A stretch of DNA of 64,000 bases from Dyella amyloliquefaciens (GTDB taxonomy: Bacteria > Pseudomonadota > Gammaproteobacteria > Xanthomonadales > Rhodanobacteraceae), in the NCBI RefSeq assembly GCF_004296575.1, contig NZ_SAYT01000008.1:62001-126000 (forward strand), given 5' to 3'. Positions 49,237 through 58,304 of this stretch are shown here, one piece after another. Each line of letters opens with the position of its first letter. Position 1 is the first letter of the stretch. A program made the position numbers and the translations under genes. The notes below the pieces were generated by a model. The model saw only the letters and a program-made list of their open reading frames with translations. It had not been told where the DNA came from and ran no database searches.

Positions 49237-49896
49237 ATGCTGATCGTGGGCGACCCGTCTTCCGGGCAGGCACCTGCCATGATTCGCAAACAGGTCGTGC
49301 TCGCGGCGGATCTCGCCGGCACGGTGGTATTCGCCATCGAGGGTGCCAATGCGGCTATTCGCGCTGGCCTGGATCTGCTCGGCGTCCTGGTGCTGTCATT
49401 CATGGTGGCGCTGGGTGGTGGCGTGATCCGCGACCTTCTGATCGGGGCGACACCGCCGAGTGCGATGCGCGACTGGCGCTATCCGGCGCTCGCGTTTGCC
49501 GCGGGGCTGGTGACTTTCCTGCTGCATCTGCAGATGCAGGCGGTGCCCACGCTGCTGCTGACCACACTCGATGCCGCGGGCCTCGCGCTGTTCGCCGTGG
49601 CCGGTGCCGAGAAAGCACTCGACTTCGGCATCAACCCCTTCATCGCGATGCTGATGGGTGCGATGACAGGCTGCGGTGGTGGGGTCATGCGCGACATCCT
49701 GCTGGCACGCGTGCCCATGGTGCTGGTCGCCGACATCTACGCGAGCGCGGCCTTGCTCGGTGCATGCGTGGTGGTGGTCGGCCGCCGGCTTGGGTGTCCT
49801 CCGGCCGTCGCTGCCGTGCTTGGCTTCATCGTCTGCTTCGCGCTGCGCATGGCGGCAGTCCAATTCGGCTGGCAGCTGCCCAGGCTTGCCGGTTAG
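49237..49896 (+). CDS. TRIC-type cation channel family protein (UPF0126/YadS-like)
   Basis: This 219-residue inner-membrane protein has seven helices in two inverted halves. Each half has the glycine-rich pore signature: ALGGGVIRDLLIGATPP in the first and MTGCGGGVMRDILLARVP in the second, as in bacterial TRIC channels. The family conducts potassium or sodium ions, and some members were earlier thought to carry glycine. ATG 49237 has GGTGG just before it; ATG 49279 is the alternative and would start at the first helix. No operon partner is seen. Confidence 0.9.
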   Translation: MLIVGDPSSGQAPAMIRKQVVLAADLAGTVVFAIEGANAAIRAGLDLLGVLVLSFMVALGGGVIRDLLIGATPPSAMRDWRYPALAFAAGLVTFLLHLQMQAVPTLLLTTLDAAGLALFAVAGAEKALDFGINPFIAMLMGAMTGCGGGVMRDILLARVPMVLVADIYASAALLGACVVVVGRRLGCPPAVAAVLGFIVCFALRMAAVQFGWQLPRLAG

Positions 49897-50008
49897 GCGG
49901 CAATTCGCCGATTCGCACCCGGAAGTTGGCGCTTCGGCATCCGCTCGCTACATGCTTATCGACAACAGCCAAAAGCGGCTTTTGATCGGACTCCGCGAAC
50001 AACCTAAG

Positions 50009-51340
50009 TCACCTTCTCCGCACATAGCCGACGAATCGCAGCAATATCAGCGCGAACAAAAGCGGGATAAAAGCCGCATACGCGTACTGGCCCCTGGCCA
50101 CGCCCGTTCCGTAGGGAAACCAGATGCCGGGGATGCCCAGCCCGTTGAGTTCCGTGGCAAACAGGCCAACGCCAACGAGGATGGCGCCGAGCGCCGCCAG
50201 ATAGGCCGATGGCTTCGCCGACCGGATCACGCCCAGACCAATGATCCATAGATACAAACCGGCATAGGCCACGCGAACGAGCTCGACGGCGAAACCCGCA
50301 ACGGTCTTGAGGCCATGGTTTGCGTCCGGCACAGGCCAGGGGCGACCGACAAGTGCGAAGACCATATAGATCACGGTCAACGCGACGATCCCGAGGCGAA
50401 GCCATGGATAGCGCTTCAGACGGAACCAGTCACGCCAGGCCAGCGTCCAAACCGCCAGATTGAGAGGCCGGAGTATCACGGTGGTCACGATGTCGTAGCA
50501 GCGCAGATCCAGAAGATGCGTCCAATAGAACAACACCTGGTTGATGCGCAGCAGTGCGAGCAGAAGCAGCGCCACCGCAAGCCAGCGATAGGAGTCGCCG
50601 GTGCGGCATGCGATCAATCCAACGACCATCAGGCCTAGCAGGACGAAGGCGAGCGGCTCGATCGTGTCGGCGACGTAACCCGTGAACGTTTTCAGCCACT
50701 GCACGCGGTACAGCTGGTCGATGCCATCCGCATCGCCGATCGTGGGGGACACGTGGATACCACCGTTGTCCTCACCCGCGTCGATGGGATCCATCCACAC
50801 GCGAAAGGCGATGAGATAGGTTTGCGCGCCTTCCGGTGACGACGAAGGCAACGGAAATACGGTCGGCCGCACGCCGAATACCCGGGGCCTGGCGCTGGAA
50901 AAATCACCCGACCCGCCAAGCAGCGTGCCGTTGACGTAAAGCTGATAGGTCGAATCGACCAGGGTCGGTCCTGCCAACGCAAGCGGCACACCCGCACCGC
51001 TATCGACGGTGACTTTCATCCGATACCAGGCATACCCGGTATAGCGTGCATGGCCACGTCGACTCCATCCCGACACGTAGCCCGGCAATCCGACATCGCC
51101 ATCATGCGAACCCGGCTCGGGAGTCAGGTCGACGGCTTCCCATGCACTGTCATCGAAGTCCGGTGAAGACCAGCGTGGGTCATCGCCGATATGGAACCGC
51201 CACGGTCCATTCAAGGCGACCGTCGAGTGACCCAGGGTGACGTGTGCAGTCGGTGCAGGCTCCGCCGATGCCAGGCGACTTCCGATCAGAAGCGCCACAA
51301 ACATGCAAACGGAAATCAGCACTCCTGAACTTCGCATCAC
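50009..51340 (-). CDS. Exported beta-domain plus multi-helix membrane protein (7TM-DISM-like)
   Basis: This 443-residue protein has a signal peptide (about 1-26), then a periplasmic jelly-roll-like domain (about 35-215) with LNGPWRFHIGDDPRWSSPDFDDSAWE and YAWYRMKV, a galactose-binding-like fold also seen in glycosidases and 7TMR-DISM sensors. Seven hydrophobic helices follow (about 225-440), and the protein stops after a basic YVRRR tail without a kinase or GGDEF domain. Such proteins usually sense ligands for a cytoplasmic output domain; here a partner protein would be needed. It is divergent from the S41 peptidase gene with a 249-base gap in which I see no genes. Confidence 0.68.
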   Translation of the reverse strand: MMRSSGVLISVCMFVALLIGSRLASAEPAPTAHVTLGHSTVALNGPWRFHIGDDPRWSSPDFDDSAWEAVDLTPEPGSHDGDVGLPGYVSGWSRRGHARYTGYAWYRMKVTVDSGAGVPLALAGPTLVDSTYQLYVNGTLLGGSGDFSSARPRVFGVRPTVFPLPSSSPEGAQTYLIAFRVWMDPIDAGEDNGGIHVSPTIGDADGIDQLYRVQWLKTFTGYVADTIEPLAFVLLGLMVVGLIACRTGDSYRWLAVALLLLALLRINQVLFYWTHLLDLRCYDIVTTVILRPLNLAVWTLAWRDWFRLKRYPWLRLGIVALTVIYMVFALVGRPWPVPDANHGLKTVAGFAVELVRVAYAGLYLWIIGLGVIRSAKPSAYLAALGAILVGVGLFATELNGLGIPGIWFPYGTGVARGQYAYAAFIPLLFALILLRFVGYVRRR

Positions 51341-51589
51341 ATCACTCCCTGATGGTTACCTGTCGGAGTCTAAGAGGGACTTCGGAAAAATGCATGGCGA
51401 TCCGCGATACGGCGCTGCCGTGCCTGTGGCCGCATAAATAGATCGTGGCGGTGTGAACACGCGCCAGCCTCAGCGGGCCACGCAGCGCTTGCCTCTGCCT
51501 GAGCCTGCAAGGCAAGCTGCACCGACGGCTTTCGAATCGACACCCTATAGCCACGATGGCGCATCAACCCAGCGTCAGGAGGACGCCGC

Positions 51590-53047
51590 ATGAAGCGAAT
51601 GCAGTCCCGTTGTCTTCGAATGATATGGCCGGCAGCGGCGATGCTGTACCTGTTCACTGTTGCGGATGCCACGCGGGCTCTCGCGAATGCAGCGGACGAA
51701 TCGCACTGGATGCTGTCTCTGGGCCAGACAGACTATGTGCTCGACTCCCACGGAAGCGTGCTCGATGGTGAAGGTGCGCATGTCGGACTCACGGCCTCCC
51801 CAGGTCGCACCGCACCGATGGGCAGTTCGATCGCGAGCGTGAGCGCCGCCGCCTATCGGGGACATAGCGTCAAACTCTCCGGCTTGATCAGCACGACCGA
51901 CGCGCGCCACGGCGCCGGTCTGTGGCTCCGCGCCGATGGCCCCCAGGGCAGGCTGGCCTTTGCCAATTCACAGGCCTCCTTGGTCGTGGGCAATGCGTCT
52001 GCCCAGCAGCGGGAGGTCGAGATTCCCGTACCGCCATCCGCGACGACCCTGGTATTCGGCACGCTGTTGTTCGGCGATGGCCAGTCCTCGGTCGATCACC
52101 TGTCATTGCGCTCAGGCGATGCCATTTCCCTGACGGGGATCGTTCCCGCGGATAAGGAACTGGAAGCCGCCATCGAGATCGTGAAAGAGCATGCGCTGCG
52201 CTCGTCTTCGCTCGACTGGAACACGCTATTGCCAAAGCTGCGCGCACAGACGGACAAGAGCGGCTGGTCACTGGATGCCTACCCGCCGATTCGCGAGTTG
52301 CTCGGCGCCCTGCAGGACCATCACAGCCACCTGCTTGCCGCTGAGGAGGCAAGGGCAACGCGTTCACCGGAGACGACCGTCGTGTTGCCTGTCGTCGAAC
52401 CGCAGCAGGGCGATTTCGGCTACATCGCCCTGCTCGGATTCAACAGCACGGAACCACACCACGTCGCGTCTTACGTGGAAGCCGCTTCGTCCGGTATGGC
52501 GCAGATCGCAGGCAGCGCGGCATCCGGATGGATCCTCGACCTGCGCAACGACGAAGGCGGCAACATGTGGCCCATGTTGGCCGCCCTCCGTCCCTTCCTC
52601 GGCGACGCACCGCTGGGCTACTTCAAGGGCCGCGATGGACTTTCCACATCATGGAAGGCTCAACTCGACCAGCTGCATCCGATGGCGAGCTCCGTCAACC
52701 TGAGCGCCGCTCCACTGGCCGTACTCACCGGCCCGCATACGGCCAGCGCGGGGGAAGCCGTGATCATCGCCCTCAAGGGCCGTCCTCATACACGCTTCTT
52801 TGGCTTGCCGACGGCTGGGGTCCCCACAGGCAACCGGGCATTCAAGTTGCCCGATGGCGCCGAGATCGCCTTGGCGACGACGGTTGAACTGGACCGCGCC
52901 CAGATGGAGTACGACGGCCCCATCGCACCCGACGTGGCAGTGGCGCCGGATGCGGCAATCCACGCGGATAGCGATGGCGCGCTGCTCGCTGCGAAGCTAT
53001 GGCTGCACGAAGTTGCGTCGGCGGACTGCTGCATCCAGAACCCATGA
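51590..53047 (+). CDS. Exported S41-family (C-terminal processing-like) peptidase
   Basis: This 485-residue protein has a signal peptide (about 1-33). The N-terminal half (about 40-190) is a beta-rich domain without catalytic motifs. The C-terminal S41 domain has GDFGYIALLGFNS, WILDLRNDEGGNMWPML and the nucleophile region TGPHTASAGEAVIIAL with Ser at about 386; a lysine that would complete a Ser-Lys dyad is not obvious. No PDZ domain is seen, so it resembles tricorn-like or IRBP-like S41 proteins. ATG 51590 follows AGGAGG. The next gene starts ten bases after its stop. Confidence 0.8.
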   Translation: MKRMQSRCLRMIWPAAAMLYLFTVADATRALANAADESHWMLSLGQTDYVLDSHGSVLDGEGAHVGLTASPGRTAPMGSSIASVSAAAYRGHSVKLSGLISTTDARHGAGLWLRADGPQGRLAFANSQASLVVGNASAQQREVEIPVPPSATTLVFGTLLFGDGQSSVDHLSLRSGDAISLTGIVPADKELEAAIEIVKEHALRSSSLDWNTLLPKLRAQTDKSGWSLDAYPPIRELLGALQDHHSHLLAAEEARATRSPETTVVLPVVEPQQGDFGYIALLGFNSTEPHHVASYVEAASSGMAQIAGSAASGWILDLRNDEGGNMWPMLAALRPFLGDAPLGYFKGRDGLSTSWKAQLDQLHPMASSVNLSAAPLAVLTGPHTASAGEAVIIALKGRPHTRFFGLPTAGVPTGNRAFKLPDGAEIALATTVELDRAQMEYDGPIAPDVAVAPDAAIHADSDGALLAAKLWLHEVASADCCIQNP

Positions 53048-53057
53048 GGACGCGCCC

Positions 53058-53495
53058 ATGCCGCGCTGGTTGATCGCCTTGGTTGCCTTCGCAGTCGGCG
53101 GATGCGCCGGCTTTTTCGTAGGTGCCACGCCTCTGTATCTGTCGATCAACGGACACGGCGGCCCACTCAAGGGGCTTGTCGAGAATCTGGAACGACGAAG
53201 CCAGGAGCTGACCGTTCCAGCCACCTCAAAGGCACGTACACAGGAAGTAGTAGCGACGCGACAGATCTCCCTTGCGGCTTACGCAGAGATCGCCGCCGCT
53301 ACAGGGTTCTGCGAAATGCCGGATGAGCTCAAGGCCCGGGTGGTGCTGGCGGCCGAACGTATCCGCTCCGCGGAACCAACCATGAGGTTCCACGAGAAGG
53401 ACGCTGCCGCCGCGCAGGCCTATTTGACCCGCGTCAGCCCCGTCGGACCGTGCGTGCGATTCATCCCTCCGACGGCGATCATCGCGGCGAGCTGA
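53058..53495 (+). CDS. Hypothetical protein with N-terminal membrane anchor
   Basis: This 145-residue protein has one hydrophobic helix at the start (LIALVAFAVGGCAGFFVGAT). The helical soluble part contains two cysteines (GFCEMP and GPCVRF) that could bond in the periplasm. A lipobox-like GGC is present, so lipidation is possible but not certain. I do not recognise a family. It lies ten bases after the S41 peptidase, so it probably works with it or is its substrate or inhibitor. Confidence 0.65.
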   Translation: MPRWLIALVAFAVGGCAGFFVGATPLYLSINGHGGPLKGLVENLERRSQELTVPATSKARTQEVVATRQISLAAYAEIAAATGFCEMPDELKARVVLAAERIRSAEPTMRFHEKDAAAAQAYLTRVSPVGPCVRFIPPTAIIAAS

Positions 53496-53537
53496 GGTCA
53501 CCCGCCGAGTTCGTCTCGGCGAGTATTCGTCATCACC

Positions 53538-53849
53538 TCAACCGCAGCTTCCGCAGCACCCGCCATCGGCGTGCTTGTTACGCGCCTTGGGCGAAGGATC
53601 GACCACGCTGATGTCGATAACGGTGAGGTCATGACCCGTTTGCCGGTATTCGATGGCGAGCTTGTCGCCAAATCGATCGCGCAACTGGGCAATCAGCGGA
53701 AGCGGATTGTGGTCGTTGAAGAAGCGCATGGTTTCGCCAGGGTGCAGTGCGTCCAGGGCGCCGAAAATGGCCGCGTGGCGAAAGCGGCGGGCAACGCCAC
53801 GGGCGTCAAAGCTGTGGATGCTGGCTTCAAGAGAGGTGTCTACGGACAT
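53538..53849 (-). CDS. DUF2249 domain protein with C-terminal cysteine cluster
   Basis: This 103-residue cytoplasmic protein has the DUF2249 pattern, with LDALHPGETMRFFNDHNPLP and a YRQTGHDLTVIDISV strand. The end is GGCCGSCG, four residues rich in cysteine that could bind iron-sulfur or zinc. Family members are TusA/SirA-like and often sit near respiratory or hemerythrin genes. The start MSVDTSLEAS is used. It is convergent with the preceding gene and has no obvious partner. Confidence 0.78.
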   Translation of the reverse strand: MSVDTSLEASIHSFDARGVARRFRHAAIFGALDALHPGETMRFFNDHNPLPLIAQLRDRFGDKLAIEYRQTGHDLTVIDISVVDPSPKARNKHADGGCCGSCG

Positions 53850-54111
53850 GGAGAGCGGCAAACCGGTCGATGCGGGGGAGCCAACGTAGGTCCCCGCCCG
53901 TTCGATGTCGCTGATTCAGGTCAGCGAAATCGTCCGATTATTTCGCTCACGCCAATGAGCCCCGTCCCGTCCATGAGCGCAGCATGGGCCGCACAGCCCA
54001 GTCGCCATCACAGCATGTTCGCTTCAAACCTCACGCTGGCGACCCTGCTGATTTGAATTTGTCGGACAATTGAACAACACTCGGTTGGCCGCCCAAACCG
54101 AGAGTCATCCC

Positions 54112-56142
54112 ATGCCTCCACTGCCTTCGATGAGCCGCCGCTCGTTTCTGCAGGGCCTGGCCTTGGCGGGAGTAATGGGTGCGATGACCTTCCGCCCGCT
54201 ACGCGCAGCCTCGACATCGGCGGCGGCGACGGAGGCCGGGCGTGCGCAGCAGGCGCCGCTCTTTCCCCAGGCACCCTTGATGCAACAGCCCTTTGCCTTG
54301 CTCCCGACCGGCTCGATCAAGGCCAGTGGCTGGCTGTTGCGGCAGCTGCAGATCCAGGCCGGTGGCCTGGGCGGACATCTCGACGAGTTCTGGCCGATCG
54401 TCGGGCCGGACAGCGGATGGTCGGGCGGCAATGGCGAGTCGTGGGAAGACGGTCCGTATTTTCTCGACGGCCTGGTTCCACTGGCATGGCAACTGGATTC
54501 GCCGACGCTCAAGGCGAAGGCGATGCGCTTCATCGACTGGACGCTGGACCATCCCTGGGAAAACGGCATGTTCGGCCCGCGCAGCAATGACGACTGGTGG
54601 CCGCGCATGGTCATGCTCAAGGTGCTGACGCAGTATCACGAGCTGACCGGCGATCCTCGCGTCATGCCGTTGATGACGAACTATTTTCATCATCAGCTGC
54701 AGGCCTTGCCTGCCCGGCCGCTACGCGACTGGGGACGCATGCGCTGGCAGGACGAACTTATTTCCGTCCAGTGGCTCTATCAGCGCACGCATGATGCGTC
54801 GTTGCTCGAACTGGTACATCTTCTCAAGCAGCAAGGTTACGACTGGCAGGGCATGTTTGCCCATTTCCCCTTCACGCAGAAGACCGATGCCGATGCACTG
54901 CGCAAACAGGCCGGCGGATCCGATGCGTTCATGCAGGATCTCGGCCTGCAGGTGCACGGCGTCAATGTGGCGCAGTCATTGAAGGCTTCGCCGGCGTGGT
55001 CCGTTACCTCCGGCAGCGCGTCAGATCGCGCAGCGCTGCAGCATCAACTGCAGATGCTCGACACGTATCACGGTTTGCCCAACGGCATGTTCTCCGCGGA
55101 TGAACATCTTGCCGGCCGCAGCCCTTCGCAGGGGACCGAGCTGTGCACCGTGGTGGAAACCATGTTCTCGCTGGAAGTGGCGCTGGCCATCACCGGCGAT
55201 GCTGCGCTGGGGGATCGGCTGGAGCGCGTGGCATTCAATGCACTGCCTGCCGCGCTGACCGATGACATGTGGGCGCATCAGTACAACCAGCAACCCAACC
55301 AGGTCGAATGCAGCCTGCACCGCGAACCCTGGACCACGGACGGTCCGGAATCGAATCTGTTCGGACTCGAACCCAATTTCCGCTGCTGCACCGCGAATTT
55401 CCACCAAGGCTGGCCCAAGTTCGCCAACAGCCTGTGGATGGCGACTGCCGAACAGGGTCTGGCCGCAATGAGCTACGCGCCATGCACGGTGACGACCGTA
55501 GTGCGCTCGGTGCCGGTGATCGTCGAGCAGGTCAGCGACTACCCGTTCCGACAGATAGCCCGCATCACCGTGCGCCCGCAACGTGCTATCGCATTTCCCC
55601 TGCGGTTGCGTGTGCCCGCATGGTCGGCGGGCACGCGCATTGCGGTGAACGGCAAGCCCGTCGAAACGACATCCGGCTTCACGACCATCGATCGCACCTG
55701 GGCACCGGGCGACACGATCGAAGTGCAATTCGACGCCGAGGTGAAGGTCGAGCGCGGCTACAACGGCGCATTGAGTTTCAGCCGCGGTGCGTTGGTCTAC
55801 GCATTGCCCATCCAGGAGAACTGGGTCATCTGGCGCAAGCGTGGTCCTACCAACGATTGGCAGGTGTACCCCGGCTCGCGCTGGAATGTCGGCTTCAAAC
55901 CCGATGCGCCGATCACGGTGAGTGAGCATCCGATCGGCGAACGGCCGTTCGCCGGCGCCTCGGCGGCTGTGCAACTCTCCGTGCAAGGACGTCATGTGCC
56001 GGCATGGAAAGCATCGGAGGGCAATGCCGAACCGGTGCCGGCCAACGCCGAGCCATCCTCGGACGAGGGCATGCAAGCCGTCACCCTGGTGCCTTATGCC
56101 GGAGCCAAGTTGCGTATCACGGCTTTTCCCGCACTTGGTTGA
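54112..56142 (+). CDS. Tat-exported GH127-like (beta-L-arabinofuranosidase/DUF1680) glycosidase
   Basis: This protein of about 676 residues has a twin-arginine signal: SRRSFLQGLALAG at residues 8-20, hydrophobic core to about 36. The body is an (alpha/alpha)6 barrel of the DUF1680/GH127 class, with ASGWLLRQLQIQ, GPYFLDGLVPLAW, GTELCTVVETMFSLE carrying the likely catalytic glutamate, and FRCCTANFHQGWPKF, whose cysteines bind zinc or act as nucleophile in characterised enzymes. A C-terminal beta-sandwich follows. It would release L-arabinofuranose or related sugars from plant glycans in the periplasm. ATG 54112 is preferred to TTG 54070. The gene stands alone, without sugar transporters nearby. 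Confidence 0.82.
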   Translation: MPPLPSMSRRSFLQGLALAGVMGAMTFRPLRAASTSAAATEAGRAQQAPLFPQAPLMQQPFALLPTGSIKASGWLLRQLQIQAGGLGGHLDEFWPIVGPDSGWSGGNGESWEDGPYFLDGLVPLAWQLDSPTLKAKAMRFIDWTLDHPWENGMFGPRSNDDWWPRMVMLKVLTQYHELTGDPRVMPLMTNYFHHQLQALPARPLRDWGRMRWQDELISVQWLYQRTHDASLLELVHLLKQQGYDWQGMFAHFPFTQKTDADALRKQAGGSDAFMQDLGLQVHGVNVAQSLKASPAWSVTSGSASDRAALQHQLQMLDTYHGLPNGMFSADEHLAGRSPSQGTELCTVVETMFSLEVALAITGDAALGDRLERVAFNALPAALTDDMWAHQYNQQPNQVECSLHREPWTTDGPESNLFGLEPNFRCCTANFHQGWPKFANSLWMATAEQGLAAMSYAPCTVTTVVRSVPVIVEQVSDYPFRQIARITVRPQRAIAFPLRLRVPAWSAGTRIAVNGKPVETTSGFTTIDRTWAPGDTIEVQFDAEVKVERGYNGALSFSRGALVYALPIQENWVIWRKRGPTNDWQVYPGSRWNVGFKPDAPITVSEHPIGERPFAGASAAVQLSVQGRHVPAWKASEGNAEPVPANAEPSSDEGMQAVTLVPYAGAKLRITAFPALG

Positions 56143-56339
56143 TCACCGAGATACCCAGGCATTGCCTGCTCGTTGCGCCGGTTCGATCCAGGCTCCAGCG
56201 TGACCATCAATGCACGCGATGACGCGGGTATCGCCTGGCGGGTGATGCGCTAAAGTCAGGGCGGGGCATTTCAGGCCTCGTGGTTCTGCCTATTGTCGGG
56301 GCCAGACCGATGGAACCTATAGGGAGATGGGAGAAGTCG

Positions 56340-57242
56340 ATGCCGGATACCACCATGAACTCACCGCTTGCGCGGGCCGATGGCGACGCAGGCGACCGGG
56401 ACGACACGGGAAACGCTTCAAACAAACCTGCGAGCGGACGTGCACCGATCGAAGGTAAGGGCGCCATGCAGCTCGCCGCCGTCATCTGGTGGACGGTCGC
56501 CTGTGTGGGCCACTTCATTTTCGGGATCTACATTGTCGGCAGTTACGGTGTAGCAACGCTGCATGGCGACACCGCTGCCTGGAACCGCGTGTGGCCCACT
56601 GGCTATATCCCGGCCCAACCACTGGGCAATTTGATCGTGGCGATTCACGTGCTGCTGGCTGCCATGGTTGCGGTCTTCGGACCGCTGCAACTGGTGCCCG
56701 CGTTGCGCCGCCGCGCACCCTGGCTCCATCGGTGGAACGGCCGCATCTATGCAACGGTCGCGATCATCGTCGGCTTGGGAGGACTTGCGGTGCTGGCCGA
56801 TGACCGTGGTTTCGTGGGCGCCTCCCAGAACGGCAGCGTGGCGATCAATGGCGTGCTCCTGGTCGCGTGCGCAATGCTAGCGTGGCTTTACGCTCGCGCT
56901 CGCAACTTTGCCGCGCATCGACGCTGGGCGTTGCGGCTGTTTGTACTTGCGGCGGGCGTATGGTTTTTCCGCATCGGTCTCGCGGCCTGGATTGCCATCC
57001 ATCACGGGATCGCAGGCTTTGACCCGGGGACGATGCGAGGCCCCGCCCTGTCAGCCTTGGCACTGGGGCAGTGGATCGTGCCACTGGCCATCCTCGAGCT
57101 CTATTTACGGGCGGAAAGGGCACGTGGCGCCATGGCTCGTTATGCCGTCGCCACGCTGCTCGTAACGTCGGCAATGGCCATGGGATACGGTGTCTACCGG
57201 GCAGCCATCGGCATGTGGCTGCCGGCAATCCATTGGCAGTAG
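56340..57242 (+). CDS. DUF2306 membrane protein
   Basis: This 300-residue inner-membrane protein has a hydrophilic first 45 residues and then seven to eight helices. PLQLVPALRRRAPWLHRWNGRIY is the conserved DUF2306 core, and FAAHRRWALRLFVLA a second family block; both carry histidine and arginine residues that may bind heme or a quinone. Function is unknown. ATG 56340 is preferred since GGGAGAAG lies just upstream. It is convergent with the ParB-like gene. Confidence 0.8.
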   Translation: MPDTTMNSPLARADGDAGDRDDTGNASNKPASGRAPIEGKGAMQLAAVIWWTVACVGHFIFGIYIVGSYGVATLHGDTAAWNRVWPTGYIPAQPLGNLIVAIHVLLAAMVAVFGPLQLVPALRRRAPWLHRWNGRIYATVAIIVGLGGLAVLADDRGFVGASQNGSVAINGVLLVACAMLAWLYARARNFAAHRRWALRLFVLAAGVWFFRIGLAAWIAIHHGIAGFDPGTMRGPALSALALGQWIVPLAILELYLRAERARGAMARYAVATLLVTSAMAMGYGVYRAAIGMWLPAIHWQ

Positions 57243-57279
57243 ATGCGCGCGCCCGCCTCTCGCGGCAGGCGCCATCGTT

Positions 57280-58101
57280 CTAGCCTGTCAGCTCCGCCAG
57301 CTGGCGACGCAAAGCTTCGTTCTCGGCGGTCAGCTCAATCACGCGTTGGCGGAGTTGCTCGAGCTCATTGTCCGCAGTCGGGGCGGGCGCGGTTGCGGCT
57401 TCATCGCGTGGCTTGCGCCGCGCTTCGCGAACGCGCTTGGCGGCCTGCTTGAGTTCGTCTCCACCCGCGACGGCGGCGGCCCGCTGTTCCTCGGCCGGCA
57501 AGCTCGCGACAGCGGCCGCGGCGTTGATCGAGAGTGTGCCGGACTTTACTGCGGCCACCACTTCCTCGGTCGCCTGCTTCTGGATCTTCTCGATCAATCC
57601 GATCTGGCTGTTGCTCAGGCGAGCTTCGCGAGCCAACGACTCCCGGCTGTTCGCCGGCTCGTTCGATGGCGTGTCAACGACTGCCTGGCCGTCTGGCGCG
57701 CTGTCGTTGTGCGTGGACTCTTCTTCGGATGAGGCTTGCGCCGGCACCGGGTCATCAACTTTCCGCGACCGCGTACGTCGCTCGGCCAGGATCTCGCGCT
57801 TGCGCAAGGCCAGCACGCCGCGCTGGAAGGCCGAAACGCTACGACGGCCCAGGTGCTGGTCGATCATCCACAGATGGACATCGTCCATGCTGCGGAACTG
57901 CGCATGCTGCATGGTCTGGAAGGGCAGATCATGCTTGCGGCAGACGCTGTAACGGTGATGACCATCGACAAGGATGTTGCCCCACAACACGAGCGCGTCA
58001 CGACAACCTTCGGCCAGAATGCTTCGCTCCAGCGCCTCGTACTCTTCAGGCGTCATGGGGTCGATATAGGCTTTCAGTTCTTCATTGACGACGATGTCCA
58101 T
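57280..58101 (-). CDS. Orphan ParB-like nuclease-domain protein with leucine zipper
   Basis: This 273-residue protein has an N-terminal ParB/sulfiredoxin-fold domain (about 1-100) with PMTPEEYEALERSILAEG and ILVDGHHRYSVCRKHDLPF, then a helical segment with a possible helix-turn-helix (SNSQIGLIEKIQ). The C-terminal zipper ELEQLRQRVIELTAENEALR is suited to dimer formation. ParB-type domains bind CTP and DNA in plasmid or chromosome partition. No parA, repA or clustered parS sites lie nearby, so it is likely a chromosomal regulator of unknown target. The start MDIVVNEELKAYIDP is used. Confidence 0.78.
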   Translation of the reverse strand: MDIVVNEELKAYIDPMTPEEYEALERSILAEGCRDALVLWGNILVDGHHRYSVCRKHDLPFQTMQHAQFRSMDDVHLWMIDQHLGRRSVSAFQRGVLALRKREILAERRTRSRKVDDPVPAQASSEEESTHNDSAPDGQAVVDTPSNEPANSRESLAREARLSNSQIGLIEKIQKQATEEVVAAVKSGTLSINAAAAVASLPAEEQRAAAVAGGDELKQAAKRVREARRKPRDEAATAPAPTADNELEQLRQRVIELTAENEALRRQLAELTG

Positions 58102-58304
58102 GAACACCAGATCCGGGGAGTGACGAAAGGCGGCGCATTGTAGAGACAGCGGAGCGCTTTGCCGACTAAATATTTGGCCGGATGCGCCACGTCTCGACCG
58201 GATGATGAGTTTGCGGCGACCGCTTATCACCCCGTGAGACAGCGCTGCCTGATGGACAAGGAAAGCACGGTCGGCGCGCGGCCAGGGGCGCGCCTTTCAG
58301 GACA

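Noticed and set aside
57280-58101. Plasmid partition locus
   Set aside because: Only a ParB-like domain protein is present; there is no ParA, replication gene or iterons.
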